A stretch of DNA of 64,000 nucleotides from Simmondsia chinensis (Eukaryota; Streptophyta; Magnoliopsida; Caryophyllales; Simmondsiaceae). The notes beneath the pieces are model-generated. The model had not been told where the DNA came from. It saw nothing but the letters and a program-made list of their open reading frames with translations, and did no database searches. The stretch is taken from contig JAGTTD010000008.1 in NCBI GenBank assembly GCA_018398585.1, positions 6,584,501 to 6,648,500 on the forward strand, written 5' to 3'. A program made the translations under genes and the position numbers. Shown here piece after piece: positions 11,480-22,098 of the stretch (position 1 is its first letter; each line of letters starts with the position of its first letter).

Positions 11480-11815
11480 TTGATCCCTTTTCTTTTTATA
11501 TTTGTTCAAATTATTCTTTCATCTTTTTTATTTTCAAATTGATCCCTTAAGTTTATAAATTTGTTAAAATTGGTAACTCTACTACTTTTAAATTTGTTAA
11601 AATTAGTTGCCCATCTTTTCTTTAATTTAAAATGATCCCTTATGCTTTATTTTATGACAAAATTAGCCATTCATATTATGACCAAAATATGATAAAAAAT
11701 TAAAAAGATAAGGGATTAATTTTATAATAAAATAAAATGTAAGGAACCATTTTAAATAATAGAAAAAATAAGAAACTAATTTTATTTTGAAGAAAACCAA
11801 AAATCGGGGGACTAA
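11480..11815. mobile_element. MITE-like inverted-repeat element upstream of gene copy A
   Basis: Internal inverted repeats are visible: aaaatgatcccttatg...ttattttatgacaaaatta pairs with taataaaataaaatgtaaggaaccatttta. The ends gttgatcccttttc and gggggactaac are imperfect inverted counterparts. It abuts the 5' edge of the segmental duplication, and a remnant of its right end occupies the symmetry axis of the inverted repeat near 21110. Confidence 0.45.
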
Positions 11816-11941
11816 CGATTTATATAACTCGCTACCTAGAGTTGTTATGTCATTGGGTTATTTACCGCCATAGCCGCGGGTATCAAAAACCCTAAGCCCT
11901 CAGGTCTGCCCTCGCCTCTCATTCGCCACCGCGCCTTGTAG
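11806..11941 (+). promoter_or_regulatory. promoter, telo-box and noncoding exon 1 of gene copy A
   Basis: TATATAA lies at 11821-11827 and a perfect telo-box AAACCCTAA at 11887-11895. Telo-boxes are enriched near the transcription start of plant ribosome-biogenesis and translation genes. Exon 1 ends at 11941 in ccttgtag|gtacaa, a good 5' splice site. The transcription start is not resolved but must lie between the TATA box and the donor. Confidence 0.55.
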
Positions 11942-12747
11942 GTACAATCTCTCTCTCCCCTTTTTTTCTCTTTCCATTCCGACTTTCCATCTCTATCTGT
12001 TAAACTCTAGCTTCAGCTTCTTCGGCTATTGGTCATTTATACTTGTTTCTTGGCAAATTTATAGTGCAAGCAATAATCAAGTGTTCAAATCGGAGTATAA
12101 CCTATAGTCGAGTAATTGTTACGCACACCTAAATCTAACTAAGCTAATTGAAGTAACCATAACAACGACCCGAATGCCGAAAAAAGACTCCCGTCAAGAT
12201 AGGGTTTATGGAGATTAAGATGCACACAGCTGTATCCCTGAATTTAGGATACACTTAGACTTTCTTATTTATAGATAAGCAAGATCTAACAAATCAATTC
12301 CTAAAAGGTGATAAATCAAGGGTAGTGTTGTTATCAGGGAAAAATTGGTATTGCCGGAGTGGCATTGTTTATTCTTAAGACAATTTTGTGGCTATTATTT
12401 GTTTCAAGTCACACCTCATTGCTTCAACAATAATAATTTTTGCTCTGTTAAAAACAACTTTGAAAATAAAATTCTAAAGATGAGATAATGAGTAAAACAA
12501 GGAAAAGATTCAACAAAACATAAATCAAATCTTAAGAAGATGGCAATGTTCACCAAATCCGATAATTTTGGGAACGTAACAGTAATCAAGCCGATTATGA
12601 GCAATAATTGAATAATGGAGCAAGCATGTTCTCGATTAATATATCGAATACGAGTTTGATCATATCATTAAATACTGGAATCGAGTACGAGAACCTTTGA
12701 TGTTTTTGTTGATTTTTTGTTCCCTTTTATGTGCAGTTTATGCAAAA

Positions 12748-15700
12748 ATGCGCAAAAATAAGGGAACTGCCAAAGGAGGTTCTCAAAGTTCGATGGATTT
12801 TGAGGACCGACATTTTGACATCAGAACAATAAGCAAGGAAATTGAACTTTTAGGTTATTCATCATCCTGCTTTACAGTTTTGTGTTTACTTTGGTATTTT
12901 GATGGGATTTGTACAAAAAGACTACTGTTTGGCGTCTCAGGCTGCTTTGACATTCTTGGTGCTAATGCATTGGCCTGTACCAAATTATGAATTTATTATT
13001 ATTCTTTCATTTTCATTATTGCATTAATGTGAGAGCTTTTATTTTTCCCTGCTCATGTTGTTTCTCAACATCATAAGTAACTTGCAAGCATTAGTAGTTT
13101 TTGGACTTACTGTCATATATATGAGTTAATATCAGTGAGATATTAACTTTATACATTGATGTTTAGTTTGACTGCTGTATAAACCGTTTGGTATGATTGG
13201 GAAACAAAGACAAGGATAGAAAAGCTTTTTTGTTGTTCATCATCGATGAGGCCGTGAGTTTCTATGGAGGTTTGTTCTTTATGGAAGATTTCTGGCCATA
13301 GTTGACCTTGTGATAACTTTATGAGATTGTTGATTGTAGGGAATGTTACAATTCGAAAAACCAACAAAATCAAGTGAGTTAGGGACTTTTGTGTGTAGAT
13401 TTGTCTTCGTCAGTTAGTTTTTTTGACATTAGGTATGGAATAGTGTTGTTTCTCATTTGTCCTGTATTTCCTTGATATCCTCTGAGTTGAAATGACGAAG
13501 AAATATGGAGGACGTTCAGCTTAACTCATAATGAATACTAGCATCACTACCCTTACATGCTTCCTTTAATGTTTATTTTCTCCGGCTCTTATATATGCGT
13601 TTTGTCCATTTGATTTGAAAATAATAAAATCATAAATGAACTGAAGTTCTTCTGCTTTATCAGAATTTCCTTTCTCCTTTGTGGGTTGTGATTGAGTTGT
13701 CAAGAATAACAACAAACCTAGTGCCTCAAGGCCTTCTGCCTAGGCACGATCTAGGAAGGATGATATGTATTATGATTGTTTGGGCTCTTTTATTAATTTT
13801 CTTGTTGGAGGGGTTGGGGGGTTCTAAGTTGGTGTGGATTGAAGACTATTTTTTGGAGAAACTTCTTTTGTTTATTTTAATTGCCACAATGGTTGTAGTA
13901 CAAGGAGCTATTGTATTTGGTATAGTAGTTAGGCTACCCACCGCCCAAGCGTGGGGTCCTAGGTTTGAAGCTTGTATACTCCTCACCTTGATGTTGGTGG
14001 CCCTTACTAGGGCAATTTTATGCACCTTACCTTCAAAAAAAAATGATTGTAGTACAATTAATTAGGTTTGGAGATCCCTAGTGTGTGTGGGACTGCTGCC
14101 TATCTACTGTGTTAACTTATAAGATGCTCTGTTTTTTGGTTTATCATACTTGATTTTCATGAAGGAGTTTCACAATTCACCGTCTTAGTGGTGAAATATG
14201 ATTTTATTACATTAGATAATATGAAGAAAGGAAAGAAGTGTTATTGTTTTCTTGACCAAAATAGATCATCTGCGAGTGCCAAAACTATAGAATCTAAATT
14301 TCCTGCACCAAATAAAACAAGTTATTGTCTGCCTCCTTTGCATCTTCTACTTCATTTTGCTTTTTATGAGGTGACCTTTTGAGAAGCCAAGCCACTGTAG
14401 CATGATAAAGATTTGAAGCAATATTATTTTTTATTGATTAAGGGTCATTGAGAATTATATTATACCTGGACACGTTAGACGTGATCGTTTGAAGTGTGTT
14501 ATGTTGCATGACTCTAGTTCTATACAACATATATGAAGTTCATTTTGCATGTGAGATTGAAGAAAAAGTAGCTTCACTTTTTCTTTTTATCATTCAGAGT
14601 TTGTAGACTTATTTATTTATCAATATTTCAGAGAAGTAGTTCAAGTACTTTGGATTCGTCATGTTAAATATAGTATCTTTTTGCTTCAGGCTCCTCATGT
14701 ATGACATGGAAAGATAAGAAGGATCTTCAGAACGAGAAAGTCGTATCTCTGGGTGGCAAGGTAGGGACTTATTAGGTCTATCATTGCTTATATCTTTTAA
14801 AGATGAAATTTCCGAGCACCCTGCTAAAGGCTCTAACTGTAAATGTTGTCTGATTTGTTAAAGCCTCCAAAGAAGCAACGACTACCACTAAGTGTAGCAC
14901 GGGTAGTCATGAAGAAGCAAAAGGAAAGAGAACAGAAGATGTTGCAACAGGTGATTAATCATATTGACACAGCTAGAAAACTTGTATTGTCCTTCTTGGG
15001 CCAAAATACTTGGGAAAGCTTTAGACTCTGGATAATATGAATAAGAAAAATAACTTGTTTAATAGACATATCATTCCTTTTACACTGGTAAGAAAAAAAG
15101 GTGTCAGAGGCTTCTCCTAGGAAGCGGCCTCCTTTAACGCATCATCCATAGTCTATATCTAATTTAAGCTAAGAAATCCAGTGGGTCACAATACCAATAT
15201 GATGACCATGCTTAGCAACCCTTTCTGAAGCAATGATTGAATCATACTACCATCTTGTCACGCATCAAAAGAAAGCATGTTTTTGAAAAGGGGAAGAACG
15301 AAGGGTAGAGATGTGACTACTGTTTGTGTGTGATGTGAGACACATGAGATGGATGAGAAACATCCTTTGATAGCATTGTGTGAAGTCTAGGACTCAATTG
15401 TCATATGAATGCCTTTCTTATTTCTTTTCTAGAACTTGTTGGCCCATTAATTCATTCGTTATTACATCTTACTGTCCCTAATTATTTGTTGAACTTAATG
15501 TCCTTATACGATATTTTGTCCATTATTGTTGGCAATAATCCAAGTCCTCCATCTGCTAACACAATTTCACTCCAGAACATGCTGCTCGGGGAATCAGGGG
15601 AGAGTCGCGGAAGAAGTACAAGACAGCTTGTGGAGAAGAGCAGGCCAGAGGACATGCCACTAAGATCAAGCGAGGGCCGGTTCAAAAATGGTGTTTTGGA

Positions 15701-15842
15701 CGTTAAGCATCTGCTGCGGCCTGTTTCTTCGTCAAGAGACAGCGATAGGGATGCTTCCATGGCCGAAAAGAGCAAGAAGAAGAAAAAGGGTCATAAAAAG
15801 AACAAGGGTAAGAAAAAGGGCCGCGGTAGAAAGCGCCACTAA
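12748..15842 (+). CDS. lysine-rich nucleolar-type protein, C1orf131/DUF4602-like, copy A
   Basis: Coding exons are 12748-12853 (exon 2 begins 12737 after gtgcag), 14690-14760, 14864-14950 and 15576-15842, joining in frame to 176 aa. Every junction is GT-AG. The start is the first ATG of exon 2. The protein has an N-terminal MRKNKGTAKGG, a central SLGGKPPKKQRLPLSVARV followed by a charged helix (MKKQKEREQKMLQQ), and a Lys/Arg-rich C-terminus from about residue 155 that looks like a nucleolar localisation signal. LGxKPPKK followed by a basic helix resembles DUF4602 (C1orf131/FSAF1), a factor of the small-subunit processome, which fits the telo-box promoter. The family call is inference. Exon 4 to exon 5 is an in-frame join at LQQ|NMLL. 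No defect is visible. Confidence 0.75.
13904..14041 (+). mobile_element. SINE in intron 2 of gene copy A
   Basis: A 138-bp insertion starts ggagctattg and ends in an A-run (14035-14043). It is flanked by a 16-bp duplication aatgRttgtagtacaa (13888-13903, 14042-14057; one mismatch). A box-B-like ggtttgaagct and a weak box-A-like tagtagttagg are compatible with a tRNA-derived RNA polymerase III promoter. The same insertion occurs at 23255-23392, so it predates the segmental duplication. Confidence 0.7.
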
Positions 15843-16789
15843 TCAAATCCTTGATACATAACTCTGTCATTTTCTACCTCCTAGGCCCTATGTACCATTT
15901 TTGATTATGAGTGTAATTTGTATACATTTTATTTATTTTTTACTCCTTCCGTTGAGCCAACTTAGCGAGACTCTGTATGTGGCTCAGGTTATATAGATAG
16001 GGAAAACGAAGAGAAGTTACTTTTTTTTTTTTTTTCCCTTTTGAACACAAGAAAGCCGTAGTTACTCCTATTTAGGTGATGTTCTTTTATCACTGCTATA
16101 TAGATGATGTTCATGGCATCTAAAATACCAAAAATCGTGGGTTTTTTTTTTTTTTTTTTGGTGGGGCGGTGTTGAAAAAGAATGTGATGTTGTGCAGGAC
16201 TTGGGGCTTGGACAATATAATATGATTTGTACACGACATGGATATGACACTTAGATAGCAGGTCTAGTCAAGGTTTTTGTATCTGGGTTGAATTTGGATT
16301 GACGTGTTTAACTCACTTAAGATAGCGCGTGTCCCCTCCATGTGCTGTGTTATGTGCAACGTAGCGCATTTTCCTTCTGTGTGTCGTCTTTATGTTGTAA
16401 GGCAACAACGTACAGTGCATCCTACACGTCTTGTTTGTTCGTAGCATTGGCATGGCGCCAGGATAAGCCCTTGGCATGTTTGTAAATGTAATACAAAAGC
16501 AACCGATATAATTAATCAGGTAAATCATTTATTGATCGGGTTGGCAAAGGAACGAGGCTTCCTTATTTATTAAGCATGGCAGGTTTGGCCTGATCCCTTT
16601 TTTAATATTTCTTGTATAAAATGAGCATACATCAGTCCCGACACTTTAGTAAGAACAGACGGGTTGTCACTCGAAGATCCCTAAGGTAAGTTCCTTGAGC
16701 TTGGGCACCCTTTCAACAAAAGTTCAGATTGTCATCCACTGTAAAAATCCCAGGATTTTAATTTTGATTTCGGATTTGTAATGCTGGTC
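15843..16789. other. 3' flank of gene copy A, no further gene
   Basis: Probable 3' untranslated sequence with T-rich tracts follows the stop codon. Poly-T runs occur at about 16020 and 16142. The rest (16230-16790) is GC-balanced and shared with unit B, but has no reading frame or element end I can support. Confidence 0.4.
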
Positions 16790-17560
16790 TTCAAATTAAA
16801 TGGATCATAAGGGAACCTCTTTTGGTGCAATGTCCTCGAACACTTGCTTCGCTGAGCGCTCAATGAAGCGTGCATTTCTTTCTTTCTCTTCGTCCATTGG
16901 TTCGAGGATGGCTTGGTTGACGTATTGTTGCAACCATCTTCTCTGTCATAAACTCTATTCGTTGGAATCGTTCTTAAAGGTTGTCGAGCTACTTGTTCGT
17001 TTGTCGAGAATTGCCTGCTTAAATAAAATCAATGCTCTGCTTCCCTCTAGCCATGGTTGGAAACGTTTTGATTTTGATACTAAGCTTATGTAGAGCCCAA
17101 TCAAAAGCAACAACACAAATTCAACATCCGTCCTCTTACCCAATTGTGAAAATAATAATTAGTCGAAGGGAATTTTGGGTTAATTCATGAAAGAACACAA
17201 TGGAAGAGCAATTCTCAATTTCAATTTAAAGGGGAAATTGAAGAATACCTCAAAGAACTTATGAGCTATTTACATAAATAAGTATCATTTAAAGTAAAAT
17301 CATTATTGTTTCCTAATTACATTTTTGAATCTCAAAGAAAATTACATGATTCAAAGTTTAAACAAAAACCGAAACTTGACTCTACCTTCAACTCTAATTG
17401 TATCTTCTAGAAAGGCAGCCCTCTGTAGAATATGGATTTTAATCTCACTCAATTATGGATTTGGCCAGCACAACTTATTCACTCAGTCATTTGACAATTA
17501 GCTCTGATTGGCGAGTAGGCTTGTCTTGAGCTCCCTTAGCGTGGTCCTCGGATTCACATA
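16790..17560 (-). mobile_element. LTR retrotransposon remnant (gag start, primer site, 5' LTR), unit A
   Basis: The minus strand reads a primer-site-like TAGTATCAAAATC (about 17071-17083), then a gag-like leader with ATGGCTAGAGGG and frames giving TEKMVATIRQPSHP and NARFIERSAKQVFEDIAP. To the right of the primer site an LTR-like stretch holds a TATA-type sequence (acataaataag, 17272). Stops interrupt all frames. The same remnant occurs in unit B at 26150-26920, so it was present before the duplication. Confidence 0.5.
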
Positions 17561-18126
17561 ATCATTTTTCAACTTCTATAATTTGAGAATTGACTTTTTG
17601 AATAGCTTTTCAAATTTTGCATTTTCCATCACAAATTTGCCCAAACACTACAAATTCTTAACTTCTAAACAAGTCAAAGATATTTAGGCTAAAATTATAA
17701 ATTTTGCTCTCGTCAATACTTTTATTTAACTATGTTTGCCACAGGAATATGTCGACCTATGATACTATATGATGCATTTTAGTGGAGAATGGAATTGGAA
17801 TATCTTCCTAGAATTGGTTCTGAAAATATTGTCAAAAAAATAAAAAATTCCAAAAAAGAACAATTATATTTATACGGTCCAACTCTCTCTCTACCAACGG
17901 ATACTGACAGCCCCCTACACCCCCTTACCCCATCTCTTTGCTGACACCTCCCCCATCCCGTCGGCAACCTCGCCGACCTACCTCCACCGGGCCACCCCCC
18001 ACCGCCAGCGACGCCACCTAGACTGCGATGTCCTACCGCCGGTCACGCGCACACCACACCACCCACCCGCACCAGCGCCATTGAACCCAACCCCAACACC
18101 ACCATCTACACCACCCGACTACAATA

Positions 18127-19905
18127 TATTGCGAACCTAAATAAAAGTATACTATAAACTAAAGGAAAGCATTAAAAGAGACATAAAGAAAAAACATAAG
18201 ATGATATTTCATTTGATTGATTGAATATGGATTACAATGCCCCTATTTATAGCACGAAGCCCTCTTCTAGGTGGGGCCCACTAACTTACTATTAGACTAC
18301 TACAATACTAAATACCTTAATACTATAGATCCTAAATACGTAATTTAGGATCGTATCAATATTTTCCTTTTCGAGAGACCTTTGTCCTCAAGGGTCTAGT
18401 ATAATACTCCAGTACTTCTAGAAAAATAATAATTTTTTTTTGTCATTATTTTTTGTTATATCCATTTTCTACTATTGTCCCCCAGGATCCAATACAATAG
18501 ATACAAATTTTACCAACTTAAACAGTCTAAAATTAATAATAGATATTATACCCTTTTTTGTAAAAATATTTAAGTTAAGAGTAATTATGTAGTTATAAAT
18601 AAACAAATTATGTAGTTATAAATAAACAAAGGGGTAGAATTCTAATTTTGTTTTAAAATACCCCAAACCCTAGTTCCCTGTTCCCCCTCTACTGCTCGCG
18701 TTCTCCTCTCTCTCTTCGTCGAATCAAGGCGCTCTCTGTGGTGGTGGCGACGCCCAGCCTCGGGGGCGGTGTTCGACCTCGGTGTGGCTGATTTCCTCCC
18801 TTCGACCCTTATCTTCGTCGTTCTCTTTCTCCGTCGTCCTTTGCGTCTCGATAGGCTTCGGTCTTAAACCCGTTCGTTCGGCCTTGTCGTTGCTCATAAC
18901 CCCTCTCTTCGGCTGGTTCTCCATTGATTCTCCCGGTTCCACCTCTTGGTCGTGGCCTTTCCTCTTCGTTGCCTCTTCGTCCCTCAATTCTGGTACGTCT
19001 TCGATCATTGTCCTCTGTCCTTCATCTTCTTCTTCGGGTGGTTGGGTATTCTCGGTCTGGGTGGTTGGGGGTGTCTCCGGTGGTGGCTCCGGTGTTACCG
19101 GAAAAACATCGTCTGTTTCCGGCGAAATCCGGCCGGAAACCGCCACTACTGGCATTGTAATTTTTCCTGATTTTTCAACCTATCTTGAAGGTCATTGAGT
19201 TTTTGTAGGATTGTTGCTATTGTGTTTTGAGTCCAGGCAACTGCTACCGGATTGATTTCTATCGAGTGGGTTTGTGTTTGGTGGGGATAGGTTGAAGGTG
19301 GGTAATAGTGGCTGGGGGTGAGGTCGCTGGTGGTGAATGTGGTGGGTGGTTGTGGGTAGTAGAGGTCTGCGGTAGGTGGTTGTGGGTAGTAGAGGTTGGG
19401 TGGGTAGTGGTGGTGGGACTGGTGGTCGGTTGGTGGGTAGAGGTGGGGTGAGTGTTGGTGGATCAGGTTGATGGTGTAAGGGTGGTAGTCAAGTGGTGTG
19501 GGGTGGGCGTGGTAGTCAAGTGGTGGTGGCGGTGGCGGCTGTCTGGCGGCAGAAAGGGTGGCTGCCACCTGTCGTGGTGGTCCTCCCTGGTGGCTCCATG
19601 GTGGGACCGCTTGAGTCCAGCGTCGGGTATACATTGTACCCACAGTCTGAGAATCGACAAGCTCTGATACCAATGTTGTGAACCTAAATAAAAGTATACT
19701 ATAAACTAAAGGAAAGCATTAAAAGAGACATAAAGGAAAAACATAAGATGACATTTCATTTGATTGATTGAATATGGATTACAATGCCCCTACTTATAGA
19801 ATGAAGCCCTCTTCTAGGTGGGGCCCACTAACTTACTATTAGATTACTACAATACTTAATACGTTAATACTATAGACCCTAAATACCTAATTTAGGATCG
19901 TATCA
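18127..19905 (-). mobile_element. short-LTR non-autonomous retrotransposon in unit A
   Basis: Two 232-bp LTRs (18127-18358 and 19674-19905) are nearly identical. The target duplication is caata/caaca (18122-18126, 19906-19910). On the minus strand a TGGTATCAGAGC primer site (plus 19661-19672) lies one base from the 5' LTR. A purine tract (aaaaggaaaa) precedes the 3' LTR. Unit B at about 27496 has the uninterrupted target gactacaacacc, so insertion followed the segmental duplication. No protease, reverse transcriptase or integrase is present. Confidence 0.9.
18724..19673 (-). CDS. gag-like ORFs of the short-LTR element
   Basis: Two overlapping minus-strand frames fill the internal region. The first (19673-19146, 175 codons) starts at the primer site and is rich in Pro, His and Tyr, ending in a short coiled-coil-like segment (ILQKLNDLQDRLKNQEKL). 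The second (19155-18724, 143 codons) overlaps it by 10 bases and is acidic/polar (EEEDEGQR, EPGESMEN). They could be two parts of a decayed gag-type protein joined by a frameshift. No zinc knuckle or catalytic domain is visible. Function is not known and they may not be expressed. Confidence 0.35.
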
Positions 19906-20340
19906 CAACACCCCGAACATCACTACCGCCTCGCCCCATCCAAAACCCACCACCTCGCCTCACCGACCCAAACCCCACCACCTCACCCACGCAACCTCGA
20001 ACACACTGCCATCTTGCCGCACCCACAAACCCCCAACACCACCGTCATCTGGCCCACCACACAACCATTCTACCCATCACCACCCCGACTACACACCGGC
20101 AATGGCACCGGCACCACCACCATCGCTACCCACATCCCACTCCAACCCAGCCCACCGCACCCCACCACGCCCAACCACCCACCACCACACCACACCCCAC
20201 CCGCCTCTCCACCACCACCTGCCCCACCACCACCAGCACTACCGCTAACACTCCAAAGCCGGAAGCCCGCACCCGACAAGCAAGAGCGGGCCCAGGTAAG
20301 TAGTAGCCAGTGTGACTTAAAACAAATAACAAAATATTAT

Positions 20341-21100
20341 CTTGAGATTTGATTTATGTTTTGTTGAATCTTTTCCTTGTTTTACTCATTATCTCATCTT
20401 TAGGATTTTATTTTCAAAGTTGTTATTACCAGAGCAAAAATTGTTATTGTTGGAGCAATGAGGTGTGACTTAAAACAAATAATAGCCACAAAATTGTCTT
20501 GAGAATAAACAATGCCACTCCGGCAATACCAATTTTTCCCTGATAACAACACTACCCTTGATTTATCACCTTTTAGGAATTGTTAGATCTTGCATATCTA
20601 TAAATAAGAAAGTCTAAGTGTATCCTGAATTCATTAGGGGCCGTTCGAAAACAGCCCCTTAGGGATACAGCTGTGTGCATCTTAATCTCCATAGACCCTG
20701 TCTTGATGGGAGTCTTTTTTCGACATTCGGGTCGTTGTTATGGTTACTTCAATTAGCTTAGTTAGATTTAGGTGTGCGTAACAATTACTCGACTATAGGT
20801 TATACTCCGATCTGAACACTTGATTATTGCTTGCACTACAAATTTGCCAAGAAACAAGTATAAATGACCAATAGCCGAAGAAGCTGAAGCTAGGGTTTAA
20901 CAGATAGAGATGGAAAGAGAAGAAAAGGGGAGAGAGAGATTGTACCTGCAAGGCACGGTGGCCAATGAGAAACGAGGGCAGACCTGAGGGCTGAGGGTTT
21001 TTGATACCCGTGGCTATGGCGGTAAATAACCCAATGACATAACAACTCTAGGTAGCGAGTTATTTAAATCGTTAGTCCCCCTATTTTTACTTTTGTTCGA
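20341..21100 (-). repeat. inverted partial copy of gene promoter, exon 1 and intron 1
   Basis: Reverse complement of about 21122-21879. On the minus strand it carries the promoter, exon 1 and donor (..cttgcag|gtaca, exon end 20946) and roughly 600 bases of intron 1. It ends before exon 2, so it has no coding sequence. The symmetry axis is near 21110. A short stub gtgacttaaaacaaataac at 20312-20330 repeats an internal motif of the arm (20463) at the junction with unit A. Confidence 0.9.
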
Positions 21101-21142
21101 ATTAAAAATCTAATCTTTTATTTTTGAACAAAACTAAAAGTA

Positions 21143-21278
21143 GGGGGACTAACGATTTAAATGACTCGCTACCTAGAGTTGTTATGTCATTGGGTTATTT
21201 ACCGCCATAGCCACGGGTATCAAAAACCCTCAGCCCTCAGGTCTGCCCTCGTTTCTCATTGGCCACCGTGCCTTGCAG
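21143..21278 (+). promoter_or_regulatory. promoter and noncoding exon 1 of gene copy B
   Basis: Matches 11806-11941. However, the TATA-like tatataa of copy A is taaatga here, and the telo-box reads AAACCCTCA (21224-21232). Exon 1 ends at 21278 (ccttgcag|gtacaa), a better donor than in copy A. The region forms one arm of the inverted repeat, facing an oppositely oriented copy of itself. Confidence 0.5.
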
Positions 21279-21565
21279 GTACAATCTCTCTCTCCCCTTT
21301 TCTTCTCTTTCCATCTCTATCTGTTAAACCCTAGCTTCAGCTTCTTCGGCTATTGGTCATTTATACTTGTTTCTTGGCAAATTTGTAGTGCAAGCAATAA
21401 TCAAGTGTTCAGATCGGAGTATAACCTATAGTCGAGTAATTGTTACGCACACCTAAATCTAACTAAGCTAATTGAAGTAACCATAGCAACGACCCGAATG
21501 CCGAAAAAAGACTCCCGTCAAGATAGGGTCTATGGAGATTAAGATGCACACAGCTGTATCCCTGA

Positions 21566-21593
21566 GGGGCTGTTTTCGAACGGCCCCTAACGA
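21566..21593. repeat. 28-bp palindromic insertion in intron 1
   Basis: ggggctgttttcgaacggcccctaacga separates cctga from attcagg here (given in two parts: ggggctgttttcgaacg, gcccctaacga). The site in copy A (12236-12246) reads cctgaatttagg without it. Its ends form an inverted pair GGGGC/GCCCC. The same insertion is in the inverted arm (about 20633-20660), so it predates the inverted duplication. Confidence 0.75.
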
Positions 21594-22098
21594 ATTCAGG
21601 ATACACTTTCTTATTTATAGATATGCAAGATCTAACAATTCCTAAAAGGTGATAAATCAAGGGTAGTGTTGTTATCAGGGAAAAATTGGCATTGCCGGAG
21701 TGGGGCATTGTTTATTCTCAAGACAATTTTGTGGCTATTATTTGTTTTAAGTCACACCTCATTGCTCCAACAATAACAATTTTTGCTCTGGTAATAACAA
21801 CTTTGAAAATAAAATCCTAAAGATGAGATAATGAGTAAAACAAGGAAAAGATTCAACAAAACATAAATCAAATCTTAAGAAGATGGCAATGTTCACCAAG
21901 TCCGATAATTTTGGGAACGTAACAGTAATCAAGCTGATTATGAGCAATAATTGAATAATGGAGCAAGCATGTTCTCGATTAATATATCGAATACGAGTTT
22001 GATCATATCATTAAATACTTGAATCGAGTACGAGAACCTTTGATGTTTTTGTTGATATTTTGTTCCCTTTTCTCCTTTTATGTGCAGTTTATGCAAAA

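Larger units (their letters stand above)
11806..20312. repeat. segmental duplication, unit A
   Basis: A direct copy of 21143-27911, collinear with an offset of 9337-9359 over most of the length. The exon block has a constant 9351 offset. Unit A contains the promoter, gene copy A, downstream retroelement remnants and a GC-rich LINE 5' segment. It carries one extra insertion (18127-19905). Its right edge is at ggtaagta(g/c)tagcc, immediately inside the LINE leader. Identity is very high by eye; a few substitutions per kilobase in the gene. Confidence 0.9.
17882..20312 (+). mobile_element. RTE LINE 5' leader fragment in unit A (split by LTR element)
   Basis: A very GC-rich, C-dominated stretch (17882-18121, resuming 19911-20312) is collinear with 27243-27911, where it continues into the body of RTE LINE A. 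In unit A it stops at gcgggcccaggtaagta, so the duplication breakpoint falls inside the LINE leader. Proline-rich reading frames in this stretch are by-products of the CCACC/CCAAC composition, not genes. Confidence 0.6.

Noticed and set aside
12697..12990. Single-exon 97-codon frame overlapping exon 2
   Set aside because: Only the part from 12748 to 12853 is coding. The rest is intron: a good donor (tag|gttatt) and downstream exons restore a longer conserved frame.
13679..14065. 128-codon hydrophobic frame in intron 2, repeated at 23030-23416
   Set aside because: It runs across the SINE and its flanks, so the hydrophobic stretches are translation of T-rich intron. Its presence in both units reflects the duplication, not constraint.
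16800..17093. Plus-strand 97-codon frame present in both units
   Set aside because: The minus strand explains the stretch better as a retroelement gag leader next to a primer site; the plus frame has no recognisable motif.
19911..20352. Proline/histidine-rich frame resembling an extensin
   Set aside because: It is low-complexity CCACC/CCAAC sequence in the RTE LINE leader; all frames look similar, and the same stretch precedes LINE A at 27500-27900.
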